NCBI RefSeq assembly: GCF_000296445.1
Contig: NZ_JH815198.1
Location: 1,241,114-1,305,113, forward strand
Length of the DNA: 64,000 nt
Direction: 5' to 3'
Source: Slackia piriformis YIT 12062
GTDB taxonomy: Bacteria; Actinomycetota; Coriobacteriia; Coriobacteriales; Eggerthellaceae
Part shown: positions 16,829 through 26,300 of the stretch, piece by piece
How the letters are laid out: each line of letters begins with the position of its first letter
How positions within the stretch are numbered: the first letter of the stretch is position 1
Made by a program: the position numbers and the translations under genes
Notes under the pieces: model-generated
Databases searched by the model: none
The model's input: only the letters and a program-made list of their open reading frames with translations
What the model was told of the DNA's origin: nothing

Positions 16829-18106
16829 ATGTCTTACGCCGAGCTCACCCATGCCGAACTTGCGGCGCTTAGGGAATCTCTCGAGCAGGAATACGCGCGT
16901 CATTGCGCTAAAGAGCTTGCGCTCAATATGGCACGCGGGAAACCCGCTGCAGCTCAGCTCGAGCTGAGCCTCCCTTTGCTCGATACCGTAGACGCGTCAT
17001 CCGACCTTTTCGCCGAGGATGGCACCGATTGCCGCAATTACGGCGTCATGGACGGCATTCCCGAAGCGAAACGCCTGATGGCGTCCATCATGGACCATGA
17101 CCCGAGAAACGTCTGCGTCTTCGGCAACTCAAGCCTCAACATCATGTACGACCTTGTGAGCCACGGTTTTTTGCACGGCTATCTCGGCGAGAAGCCCTGG
17201 CGCGAGCTCAAGGACGTATCTTGGCTCTGCCCTGTTCCCGGATACGACCGCCATTTCGCCATCACCGAGCTTTTCGGCATCAAGATGATTCCCGTCCGCA
17301 TGAACGAAAACGGACCCGACATGGACGAAATAGAAGCCCTCGTCCGCGAAAACGATGCTATCAAGGGAATATGGTGCGTCCCCCAGTACTCCAACCCGGG
17401 AGGCGTCACATACTCGAACGATACCGTCGCACGCCTCGCATCCATGCCCTGCGCTGCGACCGATTTCCGCATCTTCTGGGACAACGCCTATTGCGTACAT
17501 CATCTCTACGACACTCGCCAGGCCCATGTCGCAGACATCGCCGAAGCGTGTGAGAAGGCCGGCAACCCGAATAGATACTTCAAATTCGCCAGCACCTCGA
17601 AGGTGACATTCCCTGGGGCGGGAATTGCCGCCGTTGCCGCGAGCGAAGAAAACATAGCGCAGATCAAGAAGCGGGTGAGCATCCAGACCGTCGGATACGA
17701 CAAAATCAACCAGCTCAGACACGTCCGTTTCCTCAAGGATGCACAGGGCATCTCCGAACACATGAAAAAGCATGCTGAAATCATTCGCCCGAAGTTCGAA
17801 TTGGTCGCCCGCATGCTCGAAGAGGGCCTCTCTGATACCGGCTGTGCCAGCTGGAGCAACCCTGACGGCGGATACTTCGTCAGCTTCGACGGGTTGCCGA
17901 ACACCGCCAAGAGAACCGTCGCGTTGGCGAAGGGCGCCGGCGTCACCATGACGGGAGCGGGTGCAACATGGCCGTACAAAGAAGACCCCGAGGATTCCAA
18001 CATCCGCATAGCCCCCACCCTGCCGCCGCTTGAAGAGCTCGAGCAGGCGATGGAGGTCTTCGTCTGCTGTGTGAAGCTGGCAGCCATCGAATCGCTTCTT
18101 GCATAA
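16829..18106 (+). CDS. PLP-dependent aminotransferase, AspT (class Ic aspartate aminotransferase) type
   Basis: A fold-type I pyridoxal-phosphate enzyme of 425 residues from the ATG at 16829 (GAGGAGG seven bases upstream). Visible landmarks are the N-terminal LNMARGKPAAAQLELS, the substrate-binding YGVMDGIPEAKRLMA, the cofactor-binding FGNSSLNIMYD, CPVPGYDRHFAI, the WDNAYCVHHLYD segment with the Asp that contacts the pyridine nitrogen, and the Schiff-base lysine in ASTSKVTFPGAGIA (about residue 261). The MARGKP and STSKVTFPGAG patterns match the group that contains the Corynebacterium AspT enzyme, so aspartate aminotransferase is the best guess. Other amino donors are possible. It is monocistronic with a hairpin downstream. 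Confidence 0.8.
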   Translation: MSYAELTHAELAALRESLEQEYARHCAKELALNMARGKPAAAQLELSLPLLDTVDASSDLFAEDGTDCRNYGVMDGIPEAKRLMASIMDHDPRNVCVFGNSSLNIMYDLVSHGFLHGYLGEKPWRELKDVSWLCPVPGYDRHFAITELFGIKMIPVRMNENGPDMDEIEALVRENDAIKGIWCVPQYSNPGGVTYSNDTVARLASMPCAATDFRIFWDNAYCVHHLYDTRQAHVADIAEACEKAGNPNRYFKFASTSKVTFPGAGIAAVAASEENIAQIKKRVSIQTVGYDKINQLRHVRFLKDAQGISEHMKKHAEIIRPKFELVARMLEEGLSDTGCASWSNPDGGYFVSFDGLPNTAKRTVALAKGAGVTMTGAGATWPYKEDPEDSNIRIAPTLPPLEELEQAMEVFVCCVKLAAIESLLA

Positions 18107-18124
18107 CGTCCTCGTCGTCCGAAA

Positions 18125-18192
18125 GAAAGCCCGGACCCCACGTTTGAACTACCTCGCATTTGAGGCACATTCAATTGGGATCTGGGCTTTTT
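18125..18192 (+). terminator. Long imperfect hairpin ending in a T-run after the aminotransferase
   Basis: AAAGCCCGGACCCCA and TGGGATCTGGGCTTT can pair imperfectly around a loop of about 36 bases, followed by TTTTTT. It starts about 19 bases after the stop codon. The long loop makes it less certain than the next hairpin. Confidence 0.5.
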
Positions 18193-18260
18193 TGCGCCAC
18201 GAAGCTCGGTTACAACCCGAAAGGCGCAAATCCAGCCCTCCCCTTCATACCGCAATACGC

Positions 18261-18296
18261 AAAATCCCGCCCCGGACGATCCGGGACGGGATTTTT
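18261..18296. terminator. Bidirectional terminator between aminotransferase and nifJ
   Basis: AAAATCCCGCCCCGG and CCGGGACGGGATTTT form a strong stem with one mismatch, flanked by A and T runs on both sides. It separates two convergent genes. Confidence 0.85.
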
Positions 18297-18339
18297 CAGA
18301 TGAACATGGGTACGCCTCGTGCGCAAGGGCCAAGGCTTC

Positions 18340-21300
18340 TTACGCGTCGGCGTAAAGTTCCTTGAGCTTGACGAGGTGCTCGTAGCGATCGACGGCCGCA
18401 CGCTCGTTTTGCTCGAAGAGCTCTTCGGCGCGACCGGGGAACTCGCGCGTCAAACGGCTGTAACGAGCTTCGTTCATCAAGAACTCCTGGTATCCGCCCT
18501 TGGGCTCTTTGGAGTCGAGCGTAAACTTTTTGCCCGCAGGAGCAGCCGGGTTGTAGCGGTAGAGGTTCCAGTATCCGCAGTCGACAGCCTTCTCCATCTC
18601 CACCATGCAGTTGGCCATGCCACCCTTGATGGCATGCATCTCGCACGGAGAGTAGCCGATGATCAGCGAAGGTCCGGAATAAGCCTCGGCCTCGGTGATG
18701 GCCTTCATCAGCTGCGCAGGCTTGGCGCCCATGGCGACCTGGGCGACATAGATATAGCCGTACGCAATGGCGATTTCAGCAAGGCTCTTCTTCTTAATAT
18801 CTTTGCCAGCAGCGGCGAATTGCGCAACCTGGCCGATATTGGAAGCCTTGGAAGCCTGGCCGCCCGTGTTGGAATAAACCTCGGTGTCAAACACGAACAC
18901 GTTCACATCTTCGCCCGATGCAAGCACATGATCCAAGCCGCCGTAACCGATATCGTATGCCCAGCCATCGCCGCCGAAGATCCAGATGGATTTCTTCGCG
19001 AGATAGTCTTTGTCGGCGAGGATAGACTTGGCCAGGTCGGCATTTGCCGCGCCCTGAGCGATGACGCGCTCGAGCTCTGCAACATATGCATCAGCAGCGG
19101 CCTTGCTCTCCTCGGCTTTATCACGCTCATTGAGCCATGCGTTCGCCGCATTGGCCAAAGCTTCGTCTGCGCCGTTTTCAAGAAGCTGCTCGGTCTCGGC
19201 GACAAGCTTCTCGCGTACGGCATTCTGTCCGAGCAGCATGCCAAGGCCGTGCTCGGCGTTGTCCTCGAACAAGGAGTTGGCCCATGCGGGACCGCGGCCC
19301 TCTTTGTTCACCGTGTACGGAGACGTGGCAGCAGGACCGCCCCAGATCGAAGAGCAACCCGTTGCGTTGGAAATGTACATGCGATCGCCGAACAGCTGGG
19401 TGACCAGACGGGCATACGCAGTCTGAGCGCAGCCCGCACATGCGCCGGAGAACTCGAGCAGGGGCTGCTTGAACTGGCTGCCCTTGACCGTGGCATCCTG
19501 AATTTCCGGCTTATCGGAAACCTCGGCGACGCAGTAATCGAAGACCTCCTGCTGAGCAAGTTCGCCCTCTGCGGGAGCCATGGACAGCGAATTCGTGGGG
19601 CACTGAACCACGCAGACGTTGCAGCCCATGCAATCGAACGGAGAGATGGCGAGCGTGTACTGCAGGCCAGCGGCGGTCTTGCCCTTGGCGGGAATGAGCG
19701 TCGTTTTCTCGGGAGCCGCTGCCGCCTCTTCCTCGGTCAGGGCGAAGGGGCGAATGGTAGCATGCGGGCACACGAATGCGCACTGGTTGCACTGGATGCA
19801 CGTAGATGCATCCCACGTGGGAACAGTCACGGCAATGCCGCGCTTCTCATACGCAGAGGCGCCGAGCTCGAACTGTCCGTCCACATGGTCGGTGAACGCC
19901 GAAACGGGCAGGCTGTCGCCATCCATGCGACCGACCGGCTCCATGATGGAGCCGACCATCTTCACAAGCTCGGGCTTGCCGGCGAGCTCAACGGTCTCCG
20001 CCTTATCAGCCGCATCGGCCCATGCAGCGGGAACGTCTATTTTGACATAGGCCGTAGCGCCGGCGTCGATGGCGCGATGGTTGGTATCAACGACGTCCTG
20101 GCCCTTCTTCATATAGGATTTCGTTGCTGCATCCTTCATGTAGCGGATAGCCTCTTCCTGCGGCAGGACGCCGGCGAGGGAGAAGAACGCGGACTGCAGG
20201 ATGGTGTTGGTACGCTTGCCCATACCGATTTCAATGGCAAGGTCGATAGCGTTGATGGTGTAGAGGTTGATATTGTTCTGGGCAATATAGCGCTTTGCCG
20301 ATGCGCTCAGATGATGCTCGAGCTCTTCGGGCGTCCACTGGCAGTTGATCATGAACGTACCGCCGGGCTTGACGTCTTTCACGATCGGGAAATCCTTCGT
20401 GATATACGACGGATTATGGCATGCGACGAAGTCCGCCTTGTTGACGTAATACGGGCTGCGGATGGGCGAATCACCGAAGCGCAGATGGCTGATCGTCACG
20501 CCGCCGGTCTTCTTAGAATCGTACTGGAAGTACGCCTGGACGTACTTGTCCGTATGGTCGCCGATGATTTTGATGGAGTTCTTGTTCGCGCCGACCGTGC
20601 CATCGCCGCCAAGACCCCAGAACTTGCATTCGATCGTGCCAGGGGCGGCGGTATTCGGGCAGTTGGGATCCTCGGGAAGAGAAAGGCCGGTCACATCGTC
20701 AACGATGCCGAGCGTGAACTCGCGACGAGGGTCTTCCTTCTCGAGCTCCGTGAACACGGCGAAGACAGACGCAGGCGGGGTGTCCTTCGAGCCAAGTCCG
20801 TAGCGGCCGCCGACGACCTTGATTCCGGAAACGCCTTCGATGGCAAGGGCGTTGATGACGTCCATGTACAAAGGCTCGCCCACGGCACCGGGTTCTTTCG
20901 TACGGTCGAGAACGGCAATTTTCTTGACCATCTTCGGAAGCGCGGCGACGAATTTATCGGTGACGAAGGGGCGATACAGGCGAACCTTCACCAGACCGAC
21001 CTTTTCACCGTGAGCGTTCAAATAATCGATGACCTCTTCCGCAACGTCGCAGAACGAGCCCATGGCCACGATGACGCGATCGGCGTCTTCGGCCCCGTAG
21101 TAGTTGAACAGCTCGTAGTTGGTGCCGAGCTTGGCGTTAACCTGGTGCATGTAGTCCTCGACTACGGCAGGCAGGGCATCGTAGTAACTGTTGCACGCTT
21201 CGCGATGCTGGAAGAAGATGTCTCCGTTTTCATGGCTGCCGCGCATGGAGGGATGCTCGGGGTTGAGGGCATGGGCGCGGAATTCGCGAACGGCGTCCAT

Positions 21301-21888
21301 ATCGCACATTTCGGCAAGGTCGTCATAATCCCAGACGGCGACCTTCTGAACCTCATGCGACGTGCGGAAGCCGTCGAAGAAGTTGATGAACGGAACGCGA
21401 CCCTTGATGGCGGAAAGATGAGCAACGGCGGAAAGGTCCATAACCTCCTGGACGTTTCCCTCCGCAAGCATGGCAAAGCCGGTCTGACGGCATGCCATGA
21501 CGTCAGAGTGGTCGCCGAAGATGTTCAAAGCCTGGGTGGCAACGGTACGAGCGCTTACATGAAGAACGCCCGGAAGAAGCTCGCCCGCCATTTTGTACAT
21601 GTTCGGAATCATGAGCAGCAAACCCTGAGACGCCGTGTACGACGTGGTCAGCGCGCCAGCTGCCAAAGAGCCGTGCATCGTTCCTGCAGCACCGCCCTCG
21701 GACTGCATCTCGCACACTTTGACCTTCGTGCCGAAGATGTTCTTCCTGCCCTGCGCAGACCACTGGTCGACGAAGTCGGCCATGGGGCTCGAAGGGGTGA
21801 TGGGGTAAATGCCGGCAACCTCCGTGAAAGCATACGAGACATATGCCGCGGCGTTGTTGCCGTCCATCGACTTGAATTCTCTCGTCAT
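18340..21888 (-). CDS. nifJ: Pyruvate:ferredoxin (flavodoxin) oxidoreductase
   Basis: Single-chain PFOR of 1182 residues that oxidises pyruvate to acetyl-CoA and CO2 and reduces ferredoxin or flavodoxin, a central step of anaerobic energy metabolism. The start at 21888 has AAGGAG at seven bases. Domains in order: pyrimidine-binding domain (YPITPSSPMAD near residue 28), transketolase C-like domain (DRTKEPGAVGEPLY), EKR motif region, two 4Fe-4S motifs (CIQCNQCAFVCP near residue 690 and CMGCNVCVVQCP near residue 745), and the C-terminal thiamine-pyrophosphate domain with CAGCAQT and GGDGWAYDIGYGGLDH. All clusters are complete. The gene stands alone with its own terminator. Confidence 0.97.
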   Translation of the reverse strand: MTREFKSMDGNNAAAYVSYAFTEVAGIYPITPSSPMADFVDQWSAQGRKNIFGTKVKVCEMQSEGGAAGTMHGSLAAGALTTSYTASQGLLLMIPNMYKMAGELLPGVLHVSARTVATQALNIFGDHSDVMACRQTGFAMLAEGNVQEVMDLSAVAHLSAIKGRVPFINFFDGFRTSHEVQKVAVWDYDDLAEMCDMDAVREFRAHALNPEHPSMRGSHENGDIFFQHREACNSYYDALPAVVEDYMHQVNAKLGTNYELFNYYGAEDADRVIVAMGSFCDVAEEVIDYLNAHGEKVGLVKVRLYRPFVTDKFVAALPKMVKKIAVLDRTKEPGAVGEPLYMDVINALAIEGVSGIKVVGGRYGLGSKDTPPASVFAVFTELEKEDPRREFTLGIVDDVTGLSLPEDPNCPNTAAPGTIECKFWGLGGDGTVGANKNSIKIIGDHTDKYVQAYFQYDSKKTGGVTISHLRFGDSPIRSPYYVNKADFVACHNPSYITKDFPIVKDVKPGGTFMINCQWTPEELEHHLSASAKRYIAQNNINLYTINAIDLAIEIGMGKRTNTILQSAFFSLAGVLPQEEAIRYMKDAATKSYMKKGQDVVDTNHRAIDAGATAYVKIDVPAAWADAADKAETVELAGKPELVKMVGSIMEPVGRMDGDSLPVSAFTDHVDGQFELGASAYEKRGIAVTVPTWDASTCIQCNQCAFVCPHATIRPFALTEEEAAAAPEKTTLIPAKGKTAAGLQYTLAISPFDCMGCNVCVVQCPTNSLSMAPAEGELAQQEVFDYCVAEVSDKPEIQDATVKGSQFKQPLLEFSGACAGCAQTAYARLVTQLFGDRMYISNATGCSSIWGGPAATSPYTVNKEGRGPAWANSLFEDNAEHGLGMLLGQNAVREKLVAETEQLLENGADEALANAANAWLNERDKAEESKAAADAYVAELERVIAQGAANADLAKSILADKDYLAKKSIWIFGGDGWAYDIGYGGLDHVLASGEDVNVFVFDTEVYSNTGGQASKASNIGQVAQFAAAGKDIKKKSLAEIAIAYGYIYVAQVAMGAKPAQLMKAITEAEAYSGPSLIIGYSPCEMHAIKGGMANCMVEMEKAVDCGYWNLYRYNPAAPAGKKFTLDSKEPKGGYQEFLMNEARYSRLTREFPGRAEELFEQNERAAVDRYEHLVKLKELYADA

Positions 21889-22114
21889 GTTTGCGCTCCT
21901 TAGAAAAAAGCATTCGCGACCCACCGAGGCCGACTGCTTCCTTCATCGCCTGAGTGAAATACACCGCATCATGGTATCGCTCGGCTTGCGCGTGCGCGTG
22001 CGCATCGCCATCATGGGGCGTGCGCTTCGGCAAGCGGTTTGAGATGGCCGTATTTCCTAGAGAATCGATAGGATTGTTCGAAGCATAGACGATTTTCGGT
22101 TGCTTTTTCGGTTG

Positions 22115-22783
22115 TTACCCTTCAAAACCCGACGGGGTCTCCCGCCCCAATTCGGCCCGAAGCTGCGGAATCAAGCAAGAGAACGTCTCTTCGCGATTCT
22201 TTTTATTCAGCTGGCATTCCCATATCACATGAACGCGCCAGCCGTCCGCCTCAAGCGCTTCGACATTGCGCCTGTCACGCTCGACGTTGCGCTCGAATTT
22301 CAGAATCCAGTACTCCTGATTGCTTTTCGGCATGGACGGCTTGCAGCGTGGACAGCGGTGCCAAAAGCACCCGTTGATGAACAGGGCCACCTTTTTACCA
22401 GGATAGGCGACGTCGGGACGCCCCGGAACGTGCCATTGAAGACGATAGCCCGCAAGGCCTTCTTCTCGAAGCCTTGCACGCACGAGCATTTCCGGCTTCG
22501 TATCCTTCCCCTTGTTACCGCGCATGCTCTTGCGCACCGCGGGCGCAACAGGCTTTTCCGGAAAGCGCGGCGCATGCATCACGCAGCGAGTCGAACGCGC
22601 ATACTTTGCGATGTATTTGCGATGCTCGCGTTTCGCCGTCACGTACCACAGACCGCTATGGCCCGGCTTTCGCTGGCGCATGGCACCCAAAGGACGTCCT
22701 CGCACCAAACGCGCCGCATGAATCCGCGAAGAAACGACCAGCCGTTTTTCGTCAAAACGCCTGGACCGATAGCCCAAGGTCAT
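22115..22783 (-). CDS. vsr: Very short patch repair endonuclease (Vsr)
   Basis: Vsr nicks 5' of T in T:G mismatches that arise from deamination of 5-methylcytosine. The C-terminal 140 residues are typical: MRGNKGKDTKPEMLVRARL, the catalytic-site RPDVAYPGKKVALFINGCFWH and zinc-site residues CFWHRCPRC, then ERNVERDRRNVEALEADGWRV and WECQL. I place the start at the ATG at 22783, which overlaps the stop of the upstream membrane gene as ATGA and has AAGGGCGG upstream, giving 222 residues. The extra N-terminal 80 residues are basic and of unknown role. Another start at 22579 would give a minimal 154-residue enzyme. No cytosine methylase gene is adjacent, which is unusual since Vsr is normally paired with Dcm. 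Confidence 0.88.
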   Translation of the reverse strand: MTLGYRSRRFDEKRLVVSSRIHAARLVRGRPLGAMRQRKPGHSGLWYVTAKREHRKYIAKYARSTRCVMHAPRFPEKPVAPAVRKSMRGNKGKDTKPEMLVRARLREEGLAGYRLQWHVPGRPDVAYPGKKVALFINGCFWHRCPRCKPSMPKSNQEYWILKFERNVERDRRNVEALEADGWRVHVIWECQLNKKNREETFSCLIPQLRAELGRETPSGFEG

Positions 22784-23196
22784 GCACGGCCGCCCTTGAC
22801 GTAGGAAACGATGAACGAAATGCCCGCGACCGTAAGCGCCGCACCGAGCCCGGTGTAGAAAAAGGCGATAAACCATTCGGGGAGAATGCCGCTTGCCCGA
22901 AGCCCAATGCCGCCGCCCATCATGATGGCCATGATGATGTAGCCCTTCTTGTCGAAGAAGTGCAGGATGTGCTTCTTATCTTCCTCGAATCCGCGAATGC
23001 GCTCCGCGTGCTTTTTCACAAGCTTCTGGAACACGAGCATATGAAACATGACAAAAATGACAAGCGTCGCAATGAGCACCCACCAGACCAGATGGTCGTG
23101 CGTAAGAGCGCCGATTCCAATATTGGCGATGTTGCCGCCGGCGATGATCCAGACGAAGCCGGCGACGAGAAGGAGTTTTTCAGTCGAAATTTTCAT
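22780..23196 (-). CDS. Small integral membrane protein of unknown function
   Basis: A protein of 138 residues from the ATG at 23196. It has about four hydrophobic segments (LLLVAGFVWIIAGGNIANIG, WWVLIATLVIFVMFHMLVF, IIMAIMMGGGIGLRASGI, AFFYTGLGAALTVAGISFIV) with a charged central loop (KKHAERIRGFEEDKKHI). I do not recognise a named family. The start is uncertain: only GAGG close to the ATG precedes it. Its stop overlaps the vsr start by four bases, so the two are probably co-transcribed, but nothing suggests a shared job. Confidence 0.7.
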   Translation of the reverse strand: MKISTEKLLLVAGFVWIIAGGNIANIGIGALTHDHLVWWVLIATLVIFVMFHMLVFQKLVKKHAERIRGFEEDKKHILHFFDKKGYIIMAIMMGGGIGLRASGILPEWFIAFFYTGLGAALTVAGISFIVSYVKGGRA

Positions 23197-23339
23197 GCCT
23201 CGGAGTATACTCCCCTCGCCCGCTTCTGCGAAAGCAATATGAACAATGTTCATCTATTCAACAAGTACTCGCATGGCCGTCGGCGAAAGCACGCCGAAAG
23301 CGCCCTTTCGCCTTTGCGGCCGAAACGAAAACCCATCCT

Positions 23340-26300
23340 CTAGGAGCGCGTCTTCAGCAGCTCTCGGCAAGCGTCCGCGATACGCCGCTCCAGCCTGCCG
23401 ATATCCTCTCGCCCGAACACATACCGAACCGTCTGCGGGAGATGGGGACGTTCGCGATCGGGCTGCTCGACGCGGACGAACACCGCCTCCACCTCTTCGT
23501 AGCCCTGCATCAGCACCGCATAGGAATAGCAGCTTGCCTGCAGCGCGTGCTTTTCGCGCAAAGAACGCTCGTCCTGCGCCGCGAGGCCTCCCGTCTTGTA
23601 GTCCACGATCAAAGCCCTCGAAGCGTCGGCGGCTTTCTCGCAAGCGAACAGGTCGATCGACCCTTCGAGATAACGAGGCATCGCTGAGACATCGAACCCG
23701 TCCTCGACGCCTGCATGGGCCGCCATAAGCTCCCTGACGCCGTCGAGCGAAATGAAAAACGGCATCTCGGGAACGAGCACCTCGCACTCGGCGCACCGAA
23801 GGGCCACGTCGCTTGCAATCCAGCGGCCAAGCGCCTCCTCGATTCTTCCCCGAGCAGAAGGCCTCAAAGCGCACGTGCGCATGACCGCATCTATCCTCGA
23901 GGAAGTGGGGAGCGAAAGTATCGAATCTCCTTCTTTGCGCATGCACACCGACTGCTGGGCGAGCAAATGAAACGCCGTGCCCAGGTCGGTTGCTTTGTCG
24001 GCGTCGCGCAAGAGGTCTTGGCACAATGCGCTCCAGAACGCCTCGTCTTCGTCATCGAGCGCTCCGTCAACAGATGCGGCGCCGACCGAAACGCGAGACG
24101 CCTCCTCGTCGCATCCATGCGCCGCCGCAAGCATCGAATAGCTCGCGACCTCCCCTTTCGAGAAGGAGCAGGGGCGCTCTTGCGCCACAGCCTGTGCAGA
24201 TACAAGAGGAATATCGACCTGCTCCCTTTCGCGGGAAGAATCGCCGTCATCCGATGCGCCGGCCTCCTCCTCGGGCGATTCGTAATCCGAAGCGTCGGTA
24301 TCCACCCTTTCGATGAGGGCGGGCATGCTTCCGCCGAAATCGACCGATGATATACCGGCCGGTATATCGCCCAGGCCGAACAGGGCGCTTCGAACATCAT
24401 CGTATATGCCCGAATCCTGCGTTATTCCCGATTCGTCCGCATCTGCTCCGCTACGCACGCTCGCCATGGAAAACACGAGCGCTTCTTTCGCGCGCGTCAA
24501 AGCCACGTACAAAAGCCTCCTTCGCTCCTGCAGATCCTGCTCTGCCTCGTAGCTTCGCACGGCTTCGCGACGAGCCATAGGAGAGCAAGCCTGACGTATT
24601 GCTTCAACGGAGCCCTCTTCGCATGCGGCGTTCTCATCAAGCCCGACGCCGTATTTTTTGTCCATGGCCTTCACCACAGGCGAGCTGCTGGAAAACCCCG
24701 AAAGGGATCGACTCGGCGACAGGCCCACATAGGCGACCCCTTCTATGACGCTGCACGAAAAAGAGGACGAACGGGCGCGCGACGAACCCATTTCCGCCAC
24801 GGCGACGATGGGAAACTCCAGGCCCTTGCTCGCATGCACCGTCATGATGCGGACGAAATCGCCGCCTTGGGCAGAAAGCGCGCCCGGCGCCTCTTTCGCC
24901 GTGGCAATATGGGCCGAAAGCGCGAATGCGACAGACGACGGGCCGCATGCCCCGTCTTGTTCGATGGACTCGACGATGCGGATCGCCTTGAAAATATTGC
25001 CCGCCACCGACTGCCCCTCGGCGCCGAGAAGCTCGAGACGCGAAAGCCAGCCCGATTCCTCGACGGCTTTCGTCATAATTGCCGAAACGGGCTCTCTGCC
25101 TGCGCGCGAGGCAAGGTTTTCCACGACACGTACGGCATGGACGAGGTTCTCTGAGACCTGGGCGCTCCCGTTTTCGAGCAATCGGGCCATCTCGGAGAAT
25201 CCGACGTCTATTCCCCGCCTGCGCGGCATCTTCCTCTCTTCGTCGAAGCATGTCGAAAGCGCGATGAAATCATCTGCCGACAGAACGAACATGTCGCTCG
25301 ACAAGACCTCGAAAAGCGCCGATGTCGCATGCGGATTCGCGACAACCTCCGCAAGACGCTGCATAACGAGCACTTCGGGCGCCGAAGAGAAGATGGACCC
25401 GCCTGCGATAACGCATGCGAAGCCGGCTTCGCGCAGGGCGTCGGCGAAGACGTCCGCGCGCGTCATTTTCCCAAGAAGCACCACCATATCGCCGGCCGCA
25501 TGGCCCGCCTCGCGCAATTCCGAAAAACGCCGCGCGATACGACGAGCCTCGAAGCGCGTGACATCAGCAGAGGCGATGCCGCTTCTGGCAGGATACGTGG
25601 TGAGCAAAACGCTCACGCGCGTATCGGAGCCTTTGTAGGGGGCCTTCACGGACGATTCGAACCGAGATGGCGCAAGGGACATGAACTCGTCGCCGAAGAC
25701 GTGCTTCTGCTCGAAGATGCGGTCTACAAACGCAAGAACGTCCCTGTGGCTTCTGAAGTTGTCGGGAAGTTCTATCAGGCCTTCGGGGTTCGCTGCGCGA
25801 ATTCGTCCCAGATGACGTTTGTAGACCTCGACGTCGGCGCCGCGGAAACGATAGATGCTCTGCTGTGCATCCCCCACCGTGCAAAGGCGGCAACCGCCCT
25901 CGCCCGCCATGCGCGAGATCATATCCACTTGAAGCTGGTCGGTATCCTGGAATTCGTCGACCATGACAAGCTTGAACTTATGGGCGAATTCAGCAGCGAT
26001 GCCTTCATGCTCGCAAAGCGCCCGAGCCGCCTGGATAAGCAGGTCGTCGTTGTCGAGCACGCCCCGTTCACGCTTGGCGCGCCTGTAGACGTCGAAAGCC
26101 GAGCGGGCAACACCGAGCACATCCTCGAGCAAAGGCTCGGCCAGAAGGCAGCGCGCCTCTTGGATAATTTCCGCGCAGCGGGCCTGGAGCTCGGCGGCTA
26201 CGGCCTTGTATTCTTTCGATCCGAACCTGCCCGAGGGCCACGGACAGGCGGCGCACAGCGAGAGCAAACCCTTCGTGTCGTGCGTGCGAGCCGCCAAATA

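Noticed and set aside
18319-21903. A 1194-codon open frame on the plus strand opposite nifJ
   Set aside because: It mirrors the codon bias of nifJ, contains no recognisable domain, and the minus strand has all pyruvate:ferredoxin oxidoreductase motifs.
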